A DNA stretch of 64,000 nucleotides from the NCBI GenBank assembly GCA_003216275.1, contig QCJC01000002.1:1-64000 (forward strand). Reading direction: 5' to 3'. The notes beneath the pieces are model-generated. The model was not told the origin of the DNA. It was given only the letters and a program-made list of their open reading frames with translations, and did no database searches. Below, one piece after another: positions 1 through 8,145 of the stretch (positions are counted from its first letter, which is position 1; each line of letters begins with the position of its first letter). This DNA comes from Prochlorococcus sp. AG-402-P18 (GTDB lineage Bacteria > Cyanobacteriota > Cyanobacteriia > PCC-6307 > Cyanobiaceae). The translations under genes and the position numbers were made by a program.

Positions 1-2
1 TT

Positions 3-206
3 GTAAGTCTTTTTCTGGCAGCTTTGATGATAATTTTAGGTAATCTTATGGCTGAATCTAGTCTTGTTCTTTCTAACTTATTTAATCAAATAGGAAGTCT
101 TAATCTTCTGATAGGATTATTTAATTTACTTCCTATTATTCCGCTTGATGGAGGTGTAATATTAAAATCTTTGATATGGCATTTTACAGGCAAAAGAAAT
201 TGCTAG
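3..206 (+). pseudogene. M50 (site-2-type) membrane metalloprotease, C-terminal fragment with aberrant end
   Basis: The frame is already open at the left edge of the window. It encodes a hydrophobic segment, then NLLPIIPLDGG, the second conserved site of M50 intramembrane proteases, whose Asp helps bind the catalytic zinc. The family continues well past this motif, with another membrane helix and often CBS domains. Here the frame reads only about 13 more residues and stops at 204-206. At the same place a different frame begins to read TrpF, which suggests that the protease tail was removed by a deletion or a misjoin. The upstream HExxH half lies outside the window. The family call is firm; the reason for the truncation is inferred. 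Confidence 0.72.
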
Positions 207-795
207 ATTAAAAATAAATGCTATTGGTGTAATTGGAGTTAGAAATTCTCCTCGCTTTGTCCCTAAAGAAAAATGTATCCAAATCTTTAATGAAGTAGAA
301 AGAATCTCTTCAAATATTGAAAGAGTACTTGTGCTTGCAAATGAAAAGATTGAAGCAATAAAATATATAAATAATGAGTCAACTCCACCAACTGTAATAC
401 AGCTACATGGAGATGAATCAGTTAATTATTGTAATCAGTTAAAGAATGAATTACCAGACATAAATTTATGGAAGGCCTTTAGATTAAAATCTATGATAGA
501 TCTGGAAAATACCCAAAAGTATGAGAAAGACATTGACGCTATTCTTCTAGATGCATGGGATCATCAATCTTTAGGAGGGACTGGTAAAAGGATACCTACA
601 AAATTACTAATTAATAAAACATTTAAGACCCCTTGGATCTTGGCTGGTGGAATATCTGCTGAAATAATTCCTGAAATTTTCTCAAGAATTAAACCCGATG
701 GAATTGATGCTTCAAGTCTGCTAGAGACATCTCCTGGTATAAAAGATCTTGAGAAAGTTAAATCTCTTGTGCATGCAATTAGAGAAGTTGATTAA
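187..795 (+). pseudogene. trpF: Phosphoribosylanthranilate isomerase, missing its N-terminus
   Basis: TrpF catalyses the third step of tryptophan synthesis from anthranilate (Amadori isomerisation). From about 187 the frame reads QAKEIARL, then GVRNSPRFV, QLHGDE, LLDAWD (the catalytic acid Asp), GGTGK and LAGGIS, all in family order. No ATG, GTG or TTG precedes this in frame before the stop at 172-174. The usual start with the KICG motif, whose Cys is the catalytic base, is absent. The first possible start is a GTG at 331, which would also lose the first beta-alpha units. About a dozen residues are missing, at the same point where the M50 frame loses its tail. As it stands the gene should be inactive, unless the junction is an assembly error. 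Confidence 0.78.
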
Positions 796-822
796 TTAAA
801 AAGTTGAAGATGTTTCCTCAAC

Positions 823-1545
823 TCAAAATGCTCCTGTCGAAGGCATTAAGGTCAAATCCTCAATAATTTGATTACTTGGTTGACTAGCAAGATATAAAAG
901 CTCTAATGCAACTTGGTTAACCGATAACATAGATTTTCTATCAAATTGCATATCTACCGTATCTGAATCCCAAAGAGATGAATTTACTGATCCAAGCGTA
1001 AGTGTGCATGCTCTTATTAAGTTTTTACGTTCTTCCTCGGCTAAGCACTTAGTAAAACTTGCTAAGGCTGCTTTCGAAACACAATAAGCACCCCATTTTG
1101 GAAATACATTTCTAGAGGCATGACTACTAACATTAATAACCAGACCCCCTTTTTTCCTCATCAATGGAACAACCTCAGTACATACTTGAAAAATACTCGT
1201 AAGATTTAATTGTATTATCCATTGCCATTTTTCTAATGGCATAGATAACAAATCTCCAGTCCATGCTACTCCAGCATTATTAATTAAAACTGAAGGAATC
1301 AATCCATAGTTAATTAATTTGGTTATTCCCTGAGAAATATCTTGAGGATTATTAAGATCAATAGATTGAGAGAAAACCTTAATTTCTTTGTTATCAATCT
1401 CATTTACAAGATTCTCGAGATTTTCTTCAGATCTTGCTAAGAGTAATAAGTTCCATCCAGCATTAGCGAAAGTTTTAGCGGTGGCTCTTCCAATACCTCT
1501 AGAAGCACCTGTAATTAATACTGTTGACAAGTGAGTTGAAAGCAA
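823..1545 (-). CDS. Short-chain dehydrogenase/reductase (SDR) family oxidoreductase
   Basis: A classical SDR of 240 residues. TGASRGIG at residues 12-19 is the NAD(P)-binding glycine motif, NNAG follows near 89-92, and the active site is Ser 140/141, Tyr154 and Lys158 (YCVSK). The substrate is unknown; it resembles FabG-like ketoreductases but this is not enough to call FabG. The start is a TTG at 1545 (a second in-frame TTG lies at 1530); no ATG fits. It follows accA by 11 bases on the same strand and is probably cotranscribed with it, which hints at lipid metabolism. Confidence 0.85.
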   Translation of the reverse strand: MLSTHLSTVLITGASRGIGRATAKTFANAGWNLLLLARSEENLENLVNEIDNKEIKVFSQSIDLNNPQDISQGITKLINYGLIPSVLINNAGVAWTGDLLSMPLEKWQWIIQLNLTSIFQVCTEVVPLMRKKGGLVINVSSHASRNVFPKWGAYCVSKAALASFTKCLAEEERKNLIRACTLTLGSVNSSLWDSDTVDMQFDRKSMLSVNQVALELLYLASQPSNQIIEDLTLMPSTGAF

Positions 1546-1556
1546 ACATTTAAACT

Positions 1557-2546
1557 TTAAACTGAAATCTCATTTTCGAGAGATTGAGTTTCTAAATATT
1601 TTCCCATTTTTCTAAATTTAGAATATCTTTTTTCCCGTAATTCAATTGGAGATAGATTCAATAATTCAGATAAATGTTTTTCTAGTGAATTTTTAAGAGT
1701 ATCTCCAGCCTGAAGAGGAGCCCAATTATTACCACCAGAGGGCTCTTTTAATACCTCATCAACAATCCCTAGCTTTAATAGATCAGATCCAGTGATTTTG
1801 AGAGATGAAGCCGCCTCAGGAGCCTTACCTGCATCCCTCCAAAGAATCGATGCACATGCCTCAGGACTGGCAACAGTATAAACACTGTGTTCAAACATAA
1901 GCAGCCTATCAGCAACGCCAATTCCTAGAGCTCCTCCAGAACCTCCCTCTCCAATGACAGTTGCAATTATTGGAACTTTCAATCTAAACATTTCGCGTAA
2001 ATTCACTGCGATTGCCTCTCCCTGTCCTTGCTCTTCAGCTAGAAGACCTGCATAAGCTCCTGGAGTATCAATAAAAGAGATTATCGGGAGACTGAATCTA
2101 TCTGCATGATCCATGAGCCTCAAAGCTTTTCTATATCCACCTGGTTTGGCCATACCAAAATTTCTAGCTACATTCTCTTTTGTATCTCTTCCCTTTTGCT
2201 GACCGATAAGAAGGACAGGTCGTTTACCAATTCGAGCCAGCCCTCCCACTAGAGCCTGATCATCTGAACCATTACGGTCTCCGTGCAATTCAACCCAGTC
2301 ATCGCAAAACATTTGAATGTAATCAAGTGTGCTTGGCCTTTGAGGATGTCTAGCAACTTGAATCTTTTGAGCAGGTGTAAGTGCACTAAATATTTCTTCT
2401 CGTCTTCTTGCAGCTAGCGTCTCTAATTGGAGCAGCTGTTGACTTACGTCAACTTCTGAATCTCTTGCTAATTCCCTAATTTGATCAATCTGATTCTCTA
2501 GTTCAACAAGAGGTTTTTCAAATTCAAGGAGAAAACGTCTAGCCAT
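1557..2546 (-). CDS. accA: Acetyl-CoA carboxylase carboxyltransferase subunit alpha
   Basis: Carboxyltransferase alpha subunit of the four-part acetyl-CoA carboxylase, which makes malonyl-CoA for fatty acids. At 329 residues it has the normal length. A coiled N-terminal region ([15 protein letters not shown]) is followed by [11 protein letters not shown], the crotonase-fold core with DTPGAYAG, and [12 protein letters not shown], the oxyanion-hole glycine region. The upstream gene, 17 bases away, is acyl-ACP reductase on the same strand. Placing accA beside the alkane genes links supply of fatty acyl chains with their use; this arrangement is common in picocyanobacteria. Confidence 0.97.
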   Translation of the reverse strand: MARRFLLEFEKPLVELENQIDQIRELARDSEVDVSQQLLQLETLAARRREEIFSALTPAQKIQVARHPQRPSTLDYIQMFCDDWVELHGDRNGSDDQALVGGLARIGKRPVLLIGQQKGRDTKENVARNFGMAKPGGYRKALRLMDHADRFSLPIISFIDTPGAYAGLLAEEQGQGEAIAVNLREMFRLKVPIIATVIGEGGSGGALGIGVADRLLMFEHSVYTVASPEACASILWRDAGKAPEAASSLKITGSDLLKLGIVDEVLKEPSGGNNWAPLQAGDTLKNSLEKHLSELLNLSPIELREKRYSKFRKMGKYLETQSLENEISV

Positions 2547-2563
2547 AAAAAATAGAGATTTAT

Positions 2564-3604
2564 TCAGACGGTTATTGTCTGAATATTAGATTTTAAACCA
2601 ACAGCTGAGAATCCATGTTTTAAAGATGCTTTACCAATAAAGTCCATTTTTTCAAGGGTTATGTTATTTCTTCCCCAACTAAAGTTAGTGTGACAACTCT
2701 CAAATTCAAGAATCATTGCCTCAGCAAAACAAGCAAACATTTCTCTTTTAGGATTTTCCATTTCAGCCAATTCCATCATGCTCCAACCAATATCCTTAAA
2801 AAATTGAACTATGCCTCCCTTCAATACATGAATACCAGAGCCTGAAAACTTTTCGTCTAAATTTTTGGGATACCCTCCATCAATCATCAAGCAAGGTCTT
2901 TTAATTTTAGATGGATCAATATCCAAAGTTTTAGGCATACTTGCTACCCAAATAACAATATCAGCCTCAGGCAATGCTTCCTCAAGACTAACTATTCGCC
3001 CCCCTCCTAATTGGGTTTGAAGTTCAATTAAAGGTGTTTGCTGCCTAGCGACTAATAACAGTTCTGAAATGCCCGTTCGATTTGAAAGCCATCGACAAAC
3101 TGCACTGCCTATGTCCCCGGTAGCTCCCACAACAGCAACTTTCGCTTTCTTTAAATCAATACCGATTAGAGGTGCATTTTCTTCTAGTTGTCTACAAATA
3201 ACCCATGCTGTATGAGTATTTCCAGTGGTAAATCTCTGCCAATCAAGAGTTGTATTTCTTACTTGTTGATTTTGGAGCAAATTAAAATTCTCAAAAATTA
3301 TTGAAGTAAATCCACCAAGCGCAGTTATGTTAATGCCTTTTTTTTGAGCTAACTCCATAGCATTTAAAACTTTTCTTCTTGCTGTTTTGAAACGACTTAA
3401 CATCTCAGGTACGAAACAAGAGTCTATATATGCGCCTTCAATTCTCTTCCCAACTGCACTTAGCACTTCAACATGCTCAACTAACTGGGGAGGTGCTGTA
3501 CACCAAACATCCAAGTCCCCCTCAGCTATATGGTCATATCCCAAGCCCAATGCCTTGCGCTTGGCATCCTCAAAACTTGTTGAATGTCCAATTAGCCCAA
3601 ACAT
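2564..3604 (-). CDS. aar: Long-chain acyl-[acyl-carrier-protein] reductase (alkane pathway)
   Basis: Reduces acyl-ACP to the fatty aldehyde with NADPH, the first step of cyanobacterial alkane synthesis. The protein has 346 residues, near the family norm. GATGDIG at residues 160-166 is the nucleotide-binding motif, and Cys292 in MFACFAEAM matches the catalytic Cys that carries the acyl group. The N-terminus [10 protein letters not shown] is typical. ADO, the next enzyme, lies upstream on the same strand, but a strong terminator sits between them, so this gene probably has its own promoter within about 80 bases. accA follows 17 bases downstream. Confidence 0.95.
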   Translation of the reverse strand: MFGLIGHSTSFEDAKRKALGLGYDHIAEGDLDVWCTAPPQLVEHVEVLSAVGKRIEGAYIDSCFVPEMLSRFKTARRKVLNAMELAQKKGINITALGGFTSIIFENFNLLQNQQVRNTTLDWQRFTTGNTHTAWVICRQLEENAPLIGIDLKKAKVAVVGATGDIGSAVCRWLSNRTGISELLLVARQQTPLIELQTQLGGGRIVSLEEALPEADIVIWVASMPKTLDIDPSKIKRPCLMIDGGYPKNLDEKFSGSGIHVLKGGIVQFFKDIGWSMMELAEMENPKREMFACFAEAMILEFESCHTNFSWGRNNITLEKMDFIGKASLKHGFSAVGLKSNIQTITV

Positions 3605-3685
3605 TTGGCACCGAGCAAGATCAAAATTGGAACTAAATATTTATACAAGATTGAAGACTAAACCACAAAGGTCACAAAAAAAAAG

Positions 3686-3718
3686 AATTCCTCAAGATCT
3701 TTAAGCTCTTGAGGAATT
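3686..3718 (-). terminator. Rho-independent terminator after the ADO gene
   Basis: A perfect 12-base-pair stem (3686-3697 with 3707-3718) around a 9-base loop. Read on the minus strand, it is followed by C and a run of nine T residues (3676-3684). This is a textbook intrinsic terminator for the leftward ADO transcript, 32 bases after its stop codon and about 80 bases before the acyl-ACP reductase start. Confidence 0.9.
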
Positions 3719-3749
3719 TATTTAAGAATAGATAAAAATTAAAATCTAT

Positions 3750-4475
3750 TTAGATGACTGCTGCTAAAGCCATTCTTGCAATCTCTCTATTATCAAGACC
3801 AATTTCAAGAAGAGAGTCTTGGTAAGCAATCATAAATTCTTCCATCAACTCTTCTTTATCCATATGAAGAACTTCTGCATCTTCAGAAACTTCATCAAGC
3901 ATAGACTTTATTAAAGGCAAATTTTCTTTATTAGCTTTCATAAGGTCTTTCTTTACTGCCTCAAGGTTAGCTTTCAACCATTCTTGCCCATAATTTAAGT
4001 GGAGATATTCGTCTTGGACTACCCCTTCTGTAATTCTCTTTGCAAAAGGATCCGCAACACGTATGTAAACGTGATAAGCAGAAATTGCAAATGATTCAAT
4101 TAAAATGCATTGAATTAAAAGACATGTAGTTGTATCTCCTGCTTTAAAAGCTTCTATAAAATTATTATGCAGTTTTGAGAAAAATGTTTTAGCGAAAGGC
4201 ATATCGGGCTTTACAGCAAGATTTCTTCCGCATGCACAAAAACCATTCATATGCTTTTTTTCCATCTTCCCTAATCTGATGAGCTCCTCTGAATGCTCAG
4301 GAATTAACTTCGCGAGATCAAGGAAATTGGAGTAAGCCTCATTCTCTCCTTCAATTACAACTGCATTTATTCTGCTGTATGCATCTTTGTAAGATTCCGA
4401 GGTGAAATCCGGAAGAGTTTCAGAATTCAACTCTTCTTTTTCTACAGCTAATTTTGTGGATGCAAGAGCTTGCAT
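3750..4475 (-). CDS. ado: Aldehyde-deformylating oxygenase (alkane synthase)
   Basis: A ferritin-like di-iron enzyme that converts Cn fatty aldehydes to Cn-1 alkanes plus formate, using oxygen and reduced ferredoxin. The 241 residues carry the iron ligands in order: the Glu of EGENEAYSNF, EKKH, the Glu of ILIESFAISAYH, and EYLH. The Cys in GFCACGRN, conserved in the family, is also present. It acts after acyl-ACP reductase, encoded just downstream beyond a terminator. No operon partner is visible upstream; the creatininase-family gene ends 73 bases before the ADO start. Confidence 0.96.
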   Translation of the reverse strand: MQALASTKLAVEKEELNSETLPDFTSESYKDAYSRINAVVIEGENEAYSNFLDLAKLIPEHSEELIRLGKMEKKHMNGFCACGRNLAVKPDMPFAKTFFSKLHNNFIEAFKAGDTTTCLLIQCILIESFAISAYHVYIRVADPFAKRITEGVVQDEYLHLNYGQEWLKANLEAVKKDLMKANKENLPLIKSMLDEVSEDAEVLHMDKEELMEEFMIAYQDSLLEIGLDNREIARMALAAVI

Positions 4476-4548
4476 AATCTATTAAAAATTTGTCAATCTG
4501 AGTGATCTTACAGAATTAATTACAAAATAGTCGTTCAGTTACTACATC

Positions 4549-5346
4549 TTAACTGGGGGAAACAGGTTTTCCTGACTTAATTGGAGGCCAGTCACTGGCC
4601 AAAAGGCTCATAAATAGGGACTTCCAATGATTAATTAGAGCATTTTCTAAAGCGTCACCCAATTCAGAATTTGATGAACTTGCATCACCAATTACTCCTG
4701 TCGAGCTCAAATCCTCAGTCAACCATGCACACGGTGAGGAACCTTCAAGACTCCAACCTTTTGGAGTTCTAACTATCTCTTCATTAGGATCTTTTTTTTC
4801 TAAGTATGAATCATTTCGAACCAGATCTTTAGACATGTGCAACATAAGACTTGTTTCAGCCAATGCAGCGTGCAGCCCTTCCTCAACTTCCTTTTCAGGC
4901 AAAAGGTCATCTAATTCAGGAACACCACTCCAAATAAAACATGGAAGTACAGCGAGAGAAGGACATTGAATTCTCAATTGTCTTGAGACAGCTTGAAGTA
5001 AGCCTATTTGTCCACCATGGGCATTAAAAAAAATTAATCTTTTAAACCCCATAGAAGCTATCTGTTCGCCAACATCTGTCACCAATGAAATTAAAACTTT
5101 TGCAGATAAAGATAAGGTTCCTGGAAAAGCTTGATGCTCAGGAGAAAAGCCAATTGATTGAGAGGGCATCATCCATATAGGCATTTCCTCTGGCAAACAT
5201 TCAAGTGTCTTAATCAGAATATTTTCAGCAAAAAAAGTATCAGTAATTAAAGGTAAATGAGGACCATGCTGTTCACATGCACCAAAAGGCCAAACCAGCG
5301 TAGATCCCTTTTCAGAAGCCGCTTTAGCGGCTTCTGGCCAGGTCAA
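4549..5346 (-). CDS. Creatininase-family amidohydrolase
   Basis: Creatininase-fold metal-dependent hydrolase of 265 residues from the TTG at 5346. WPFGACEQHGPHLPL carries the first metal ligands (Glu and His), followed by DTFF (Asp) and FNAHGGQ (His); a late Glu lies in HAALAETS. Substrate unknown: relatives include creatininase, a riboflavin-pathway formamide hydrolase and mycofactocin MftE. The start is uncertain. The frame stays open upstream to 5387 and encodes plausible extra residues (FPTRRFEN), and an AGGAG lies at 5383-5387 with only ATT/ATC codons at proper spacing. The gene is divergent from the S1-like gene. Confidence 0.85.
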   Translation of the reverse strand: MTWPEAAKAASEKGSTLVWPFGACEQHGPHLPLITDTFFAENILIKTLECLPEEMPIWMMPSQSIGFSPEHQAFPGTLSLSAKVLISLVTDVGEQIASMGFKRLIFFNAHGGQIGLLQAVSRQLRIQCPSLAVLPCFIWSGVPELDDLLPEKEVEEGLHAALAETSLMLHMSKDLVRNDSYLEKKDPNEEIVRTPKGWSLEGSSPCAWLTEDLSSTGVIGDASSSNSELGDALENALINHWKSLFMSLLASDWPPIKSGKPVSPS

Positions 5347-5382
5347 GTTTTCAAATCGTCGAGTTGGGAAAATGATAGAAAT

Positions 5383-5387
5383 CTCCT
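5383..5387 (-). promoter_or_regulatory. Shine-Dalgarno-like AGGAG ahead of the creatininase gene
   Basis: AGGAG on the minus strand. It lies 9 bases before an in-frame ATT (5373-5371), but far from the TTG at 5346. If it is used, the gene starts with a rare ATT or ATC codon and gains about nine residues. It could also be chance. Confidence 0.35.
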
Positions 5388-5449
5388 AATTAGTTAAAAA
5401 CAACTTACCCTTGGCTGTAAGAATGTTTCACTTATCACCGAGGGATATT

Positions 5450-6745
5450 ATGGCAGGATCAGATCCTCAGCCTAAAAAAGCTACTCCCCCGAGACCAGCA
5501 GCAAACGCACCACGCAAGCCATTACAAGTAATGCATATCAGTCGAAAGACTGATGAAGGGCTCATAAATAAAAAATCATCCGATGAAAACTTATCTAAAG
5601 ATAAGAGTTTTCAAGAAGAAGTACTAGTAGAAAAAATCATTTCTCCTCCAATAAAAGACACCATAAAAAAAGAAGAAAAACTAGAGAATCTCAATGATGA
5701 TTTCAATTCGATAAGTATGGGAGACTTACTCAGGTCAGAAAACAAACAAGAAGCAAGCCTGAGCTACAAGAATTTTGACTCTATTGAAAACAAAAGAACT
5801 TCTGAGAAAAAAAATATAACTGTAGATGATTATGATTTTGACGAAGATGAATTTCTAGCAGCATTAGACGAAAACCAGCCAATTGGAACAACTGGTGAAA
5901 TCGCAAAAGGTTCAGTTATTGCAATAGAAAGTGATGGTATATACGTAGACATAGGTGGAAAAGCTCCTGGATTTATGCCTAAGAATGAATGTGGACTTGG
6001 CGTAATTACAAATCTAAAAGAACGCTTTCCCAAAGGTTTAGAAGTTGAAGTACTGGTCACTAGGGAACAAAACGCTGATGGGATGGTAACCATTAGTTGT
6101 AGGGCTCTAGAACTTAGAAAGAGCTGGGATAAAGTGCAAAATCTTGCAAAAGAAGGAAAAGTTATTCGGGTAAAAATAAATGGATTTAACCGAGGTGGAG
6201 TCACATGTGATTTCGAAGGTTTAAGAGGTTTCATTCCCAGATCACAACTGGAAGATGGAGCAAATCATCAATCTCTAGTATCTAAAACAATAAATACTGC
6301 TTTTTTAGAAGTAAATCCAGAAAGAAGAAAACTTGTTCTTTCAGAAAAAAAAGCTGCAATTGCATCAAGGTTTTCTGAATTAGAAATAGGTCAATTAATA
6401 GAGGGTACGATTTTAGCCATCAAACCATATGGTTTCTTCGTTGAACTAAAAGGTGTAAGTGGGTTATTGCATCATTCAATGGTCACAAATGGAAGCATGA
6501 GGAGCCTTAGAGAGGTTTTTCAAGAAGGAGAAAACCTCAAAGCTGTGATCACCGATTTAGATCCTTCAAGAGGTCGAATAGGTTTAAATACTGCCCTTTT
6601 AGAGGGGCCGCCTGGAGAACTTCTTACTGATAAAGAAAAAGTAATGGAAGAGGCTGAGGAAAGAGCGATTAAGGCTCGAAATAGTCTAAATAAAGAGAAA
6701 GTTGATCCTCAAAAAGAAACCCAAAATGAAGGAAATTCTCAATAG
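5450..6745 (+). CDS. S1-domain RNA-binding protein (ribosomal protein S1 homologue, second type)
   Basis: Residues 1 to about 150 are a charged, low-complexity region beginning MAGSDPQPKKATPP, with the conserved phrase KPLQVMHISRK. After it come three S1-type RNA-binding domains: one from GEIAKGSVIAIESDGIYVD, a second from GKVIRVKINGFNRGG, and a third from GQLIEGTILAIKPYGFFVE. The tail is acidic and basic mixed. It probably binds mRNA on the ribosome, as cyanobacterial S1 paralogues do. I chose the ATG at 5450 because GAGGGA lies just before it (5440-5445); longer starts exist at 5411 (TTG) and 5423 (ATG). It precedes the Tab2-like gene by 14 bases, so the two may be cotranscribed. Confidence 0.88.
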   Translation: MAGSDPQPKKATPPRPAANAPRKPLQVMHISRKTDEGLINKKSSDENLSKDKSFQEEVLVEKIISPPIKDTIKKEEKLENLNDDFNSISMGDLLRSENKQEASLSYKNFDSIENKRTSEKKNITVDDYDFDEDEFLAALDENQPIGTTGEIAKGSVIAIESDGIYVDIGGKAPGFMPKNECGLGVITNLKERFPKGLEVEVLVTREQNADGMVTISCRALELRKSWDKVQNLAKEGKVIRVKINGFNRGGVTCDFEGLRGFIPRSQLEDGANHQSLVSKTINTAFLEVNPERRKLVLSEKKAAIASRFSELEIGQLIEGTILAIKPYGFFVELKGVSGLLHHSMVTNGSMRSLREVFQEGENLKAVITDLDPSRGRIGLNTALLEGPPGELLTDKEKVMEEAEERAIKARNSLNKEKVDPQKETQNEGNSQ

Positions 6746-6759
6746 CCTTTAAACAAAAA

Positions 6760-7653
6760 ATGATAGTAAGTAATAACAAAAAATCGAATTTACAGAAAGC
6801 AGACTGGGAAATTGACTTCTATTCTCGACCAATTGTTGATGAGAATGGGAAAAAAAGATGGGAATTACTAATTTCAAGTACAAATAATTTCAAAGGAAAT
6901 AAAACATTTAGATGGGAAAAGATATGCCCTGCCTCAAGTGTTAATTCCATTTGGTTAAAAGATGCTCTAGAGGAAGCTATTAATACCGCAAATTCTGAAG
7001 GCTGGGATACTCCTTCTGTTCTGCGTTGTTGGAGATCTTCGATGAAAACAATGATAAAACGTGCAGCAGATCAAATCGGCATAGAGCTTATTTCTAGTAG
7101 GAGAACATATTCTTTATTTGAATGGCTTCTTGAACGAGAAAGAGATTTTTATCCTCAGCAAAAAGGATATATAGGCGTCAACCTGGCTCCTCCATCTAAC
7201 CCAATTAGAAACCAACCCATTCCATTACCAGAGGAAGTAAGAGGAGACTCTTGGAGCTTCGCTTCACTTTCACTAAATACACTCATAGAAGCAGATGAAT
7301 GGGAAATAGAATTTTCTAATTTAATACCTATTAAAGAATCCATTGATAAAAATTTATCAATTCCAGGAATCAGGCTCTTTAGTTCAAAGAGATCATTGGC
7401 ACTAGCTGCCTGGCTCGGTGGACTTGAGCCAGCGAAACTAATAATTGAAGGAACTCAATTAATTTTGGAAGCAGGGTTAGCGGATAGGTGGTTGGTTACT
7501 GATGTAAAAGATGAGGCAAAAGATGCTATTTCAAATAATTTTCTTAATACAAAAAACAACGCAGATGGCCTCCAATTTATTTCAGTTCAAAGAAGTTCAG
7601 AACAAAATTCCTTAGATGGTTTTTGGATGCTAAAAGACATTGGGAATTTCTAA
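6760..7653 (+). CDS. Tab2/Atab2-family RNA-binding protein (photosystem I translation factor)
   Basis: A 297-residue member of the Tab2 family (DUF1092). The family signature WEIDFYSRP appears at the N-terminus, followed by LRCWRSSM and the C-terminal ADRWLVTDV. In algae and plants, Tab2/Atab2 binds psaB or related leaders and is needed for photosystem I and II synthesis; the cyanobacterial role is less defined. Placement after an S1-like RNA-binding gene fits a translation role. It is followed by about 145 bases without a gene. Confidence 0.88.
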   Translation: MIVSNNKKSNLQKADWEIDFYSRPIVDENGKKRWELLISSTNNFKGNKTFRWEKICPASSVNSIWLKDALEEAINTANSEGWDTPSVLRCWRSSMKTMIKRAADQIGIELISSRRTYSLFEWLLERERDFYPQQKGYIGVNLAPPSNPIRNQPIPLPEEVRGDSWSFASLSLNTLIEADEWEIEFSNLIPIKESIDKNLSIPGIRLFSSKRSLALAAWLGGLEPAKLIIEGTQLILEAGLADRWLVTDVKDEAKDAISNNFLNTKNNADGLQFISVQRSSEQNSLDGFWMLKDIGNF

Positions 7654-7799
7654 TTAAGAGTTTTTTTCTTAAAAATCAATAAATTAAGAATATTTAATTT
7701 CTAGGAAAGAAATTATCTTTTATGAAAAAATTATTTCTCATATTAATAATGTGATAATAAAAAGTTTAAGTAGTAATTTTCTTAATTTTTAGAATGATT

Positions 7800-8135
7800 T
7801 TAACATGTATTCTTAGCAAGACCTTCGCTTATATATTGCTCAGTTATGTCTATATTGGTATTAAAAGGAATAACCCTAGCTACTAAAGCTCCGTCAATAG
7901 AGCCTTTAGGTTTTAAGTTCACTTTTGTATGTCTTGGCAATTGTTTCTTAAGCCAAATAATGGAAGTTTCTTCTAAATCGGGATCTATTTCAGTACATGC
8001 TATTTTTACAGTATAAGTACGATTTTGATCTCCAATTAAAACAACAGATGAACTACTTACCTGCAAAACTTCTGCGGAATTTGCTTGAAAACAAAAACAA
8101 AAAAAACATATAAATAAAATACAAAGTTTCTTCAT
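7800..8135 (-). CDS. Secreted SNase-like small protein, probably without nuclease activity
   Basis: 111 residues with a Cys- and Phe-rich signal peptide ending near NSA (residue 20). The rest resembles part of the staphylococcal-nuclease fold: a TYTVKIACTEID strand, then LVARVIPFNTNIDITEQYISEGLAKN, which matches the family's GRVxAxVxxxGxxVNxxLVxxGLA. The catalytic Arg-Asp-Glu set of real nucleases is not apparent, and the protein is short. It would act in the periplasm or thylakoid lumen. It lies 10 bases after ilvB on the same strand. Confidence 0.6.
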   Translation of the reverse strand: MKKLCILFICFFCFCFQANSAEVLQVSSSSVVLIGDQNRTYTVKIACTEIDPDLEETSIIWLKKQLPRHTKVNLKPKGSIDGALVARVIPFNTNIDITEQYISEGLAKNTC

Positions 8136-8145
8136 TAAATAATTT

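Noticed and set aside
1-215. Programmed frameshift making an M50-TrpF fusion
   Set aside because: The TrpF start with its catalytic Cys would still be missing, and no slippery site is convincing.
5830-6234. 134-residue ORF opposite the S1-like gene
   Set aside because: Antisense shadow of conserved S1 domains; Ser/Pro-rich random composition.
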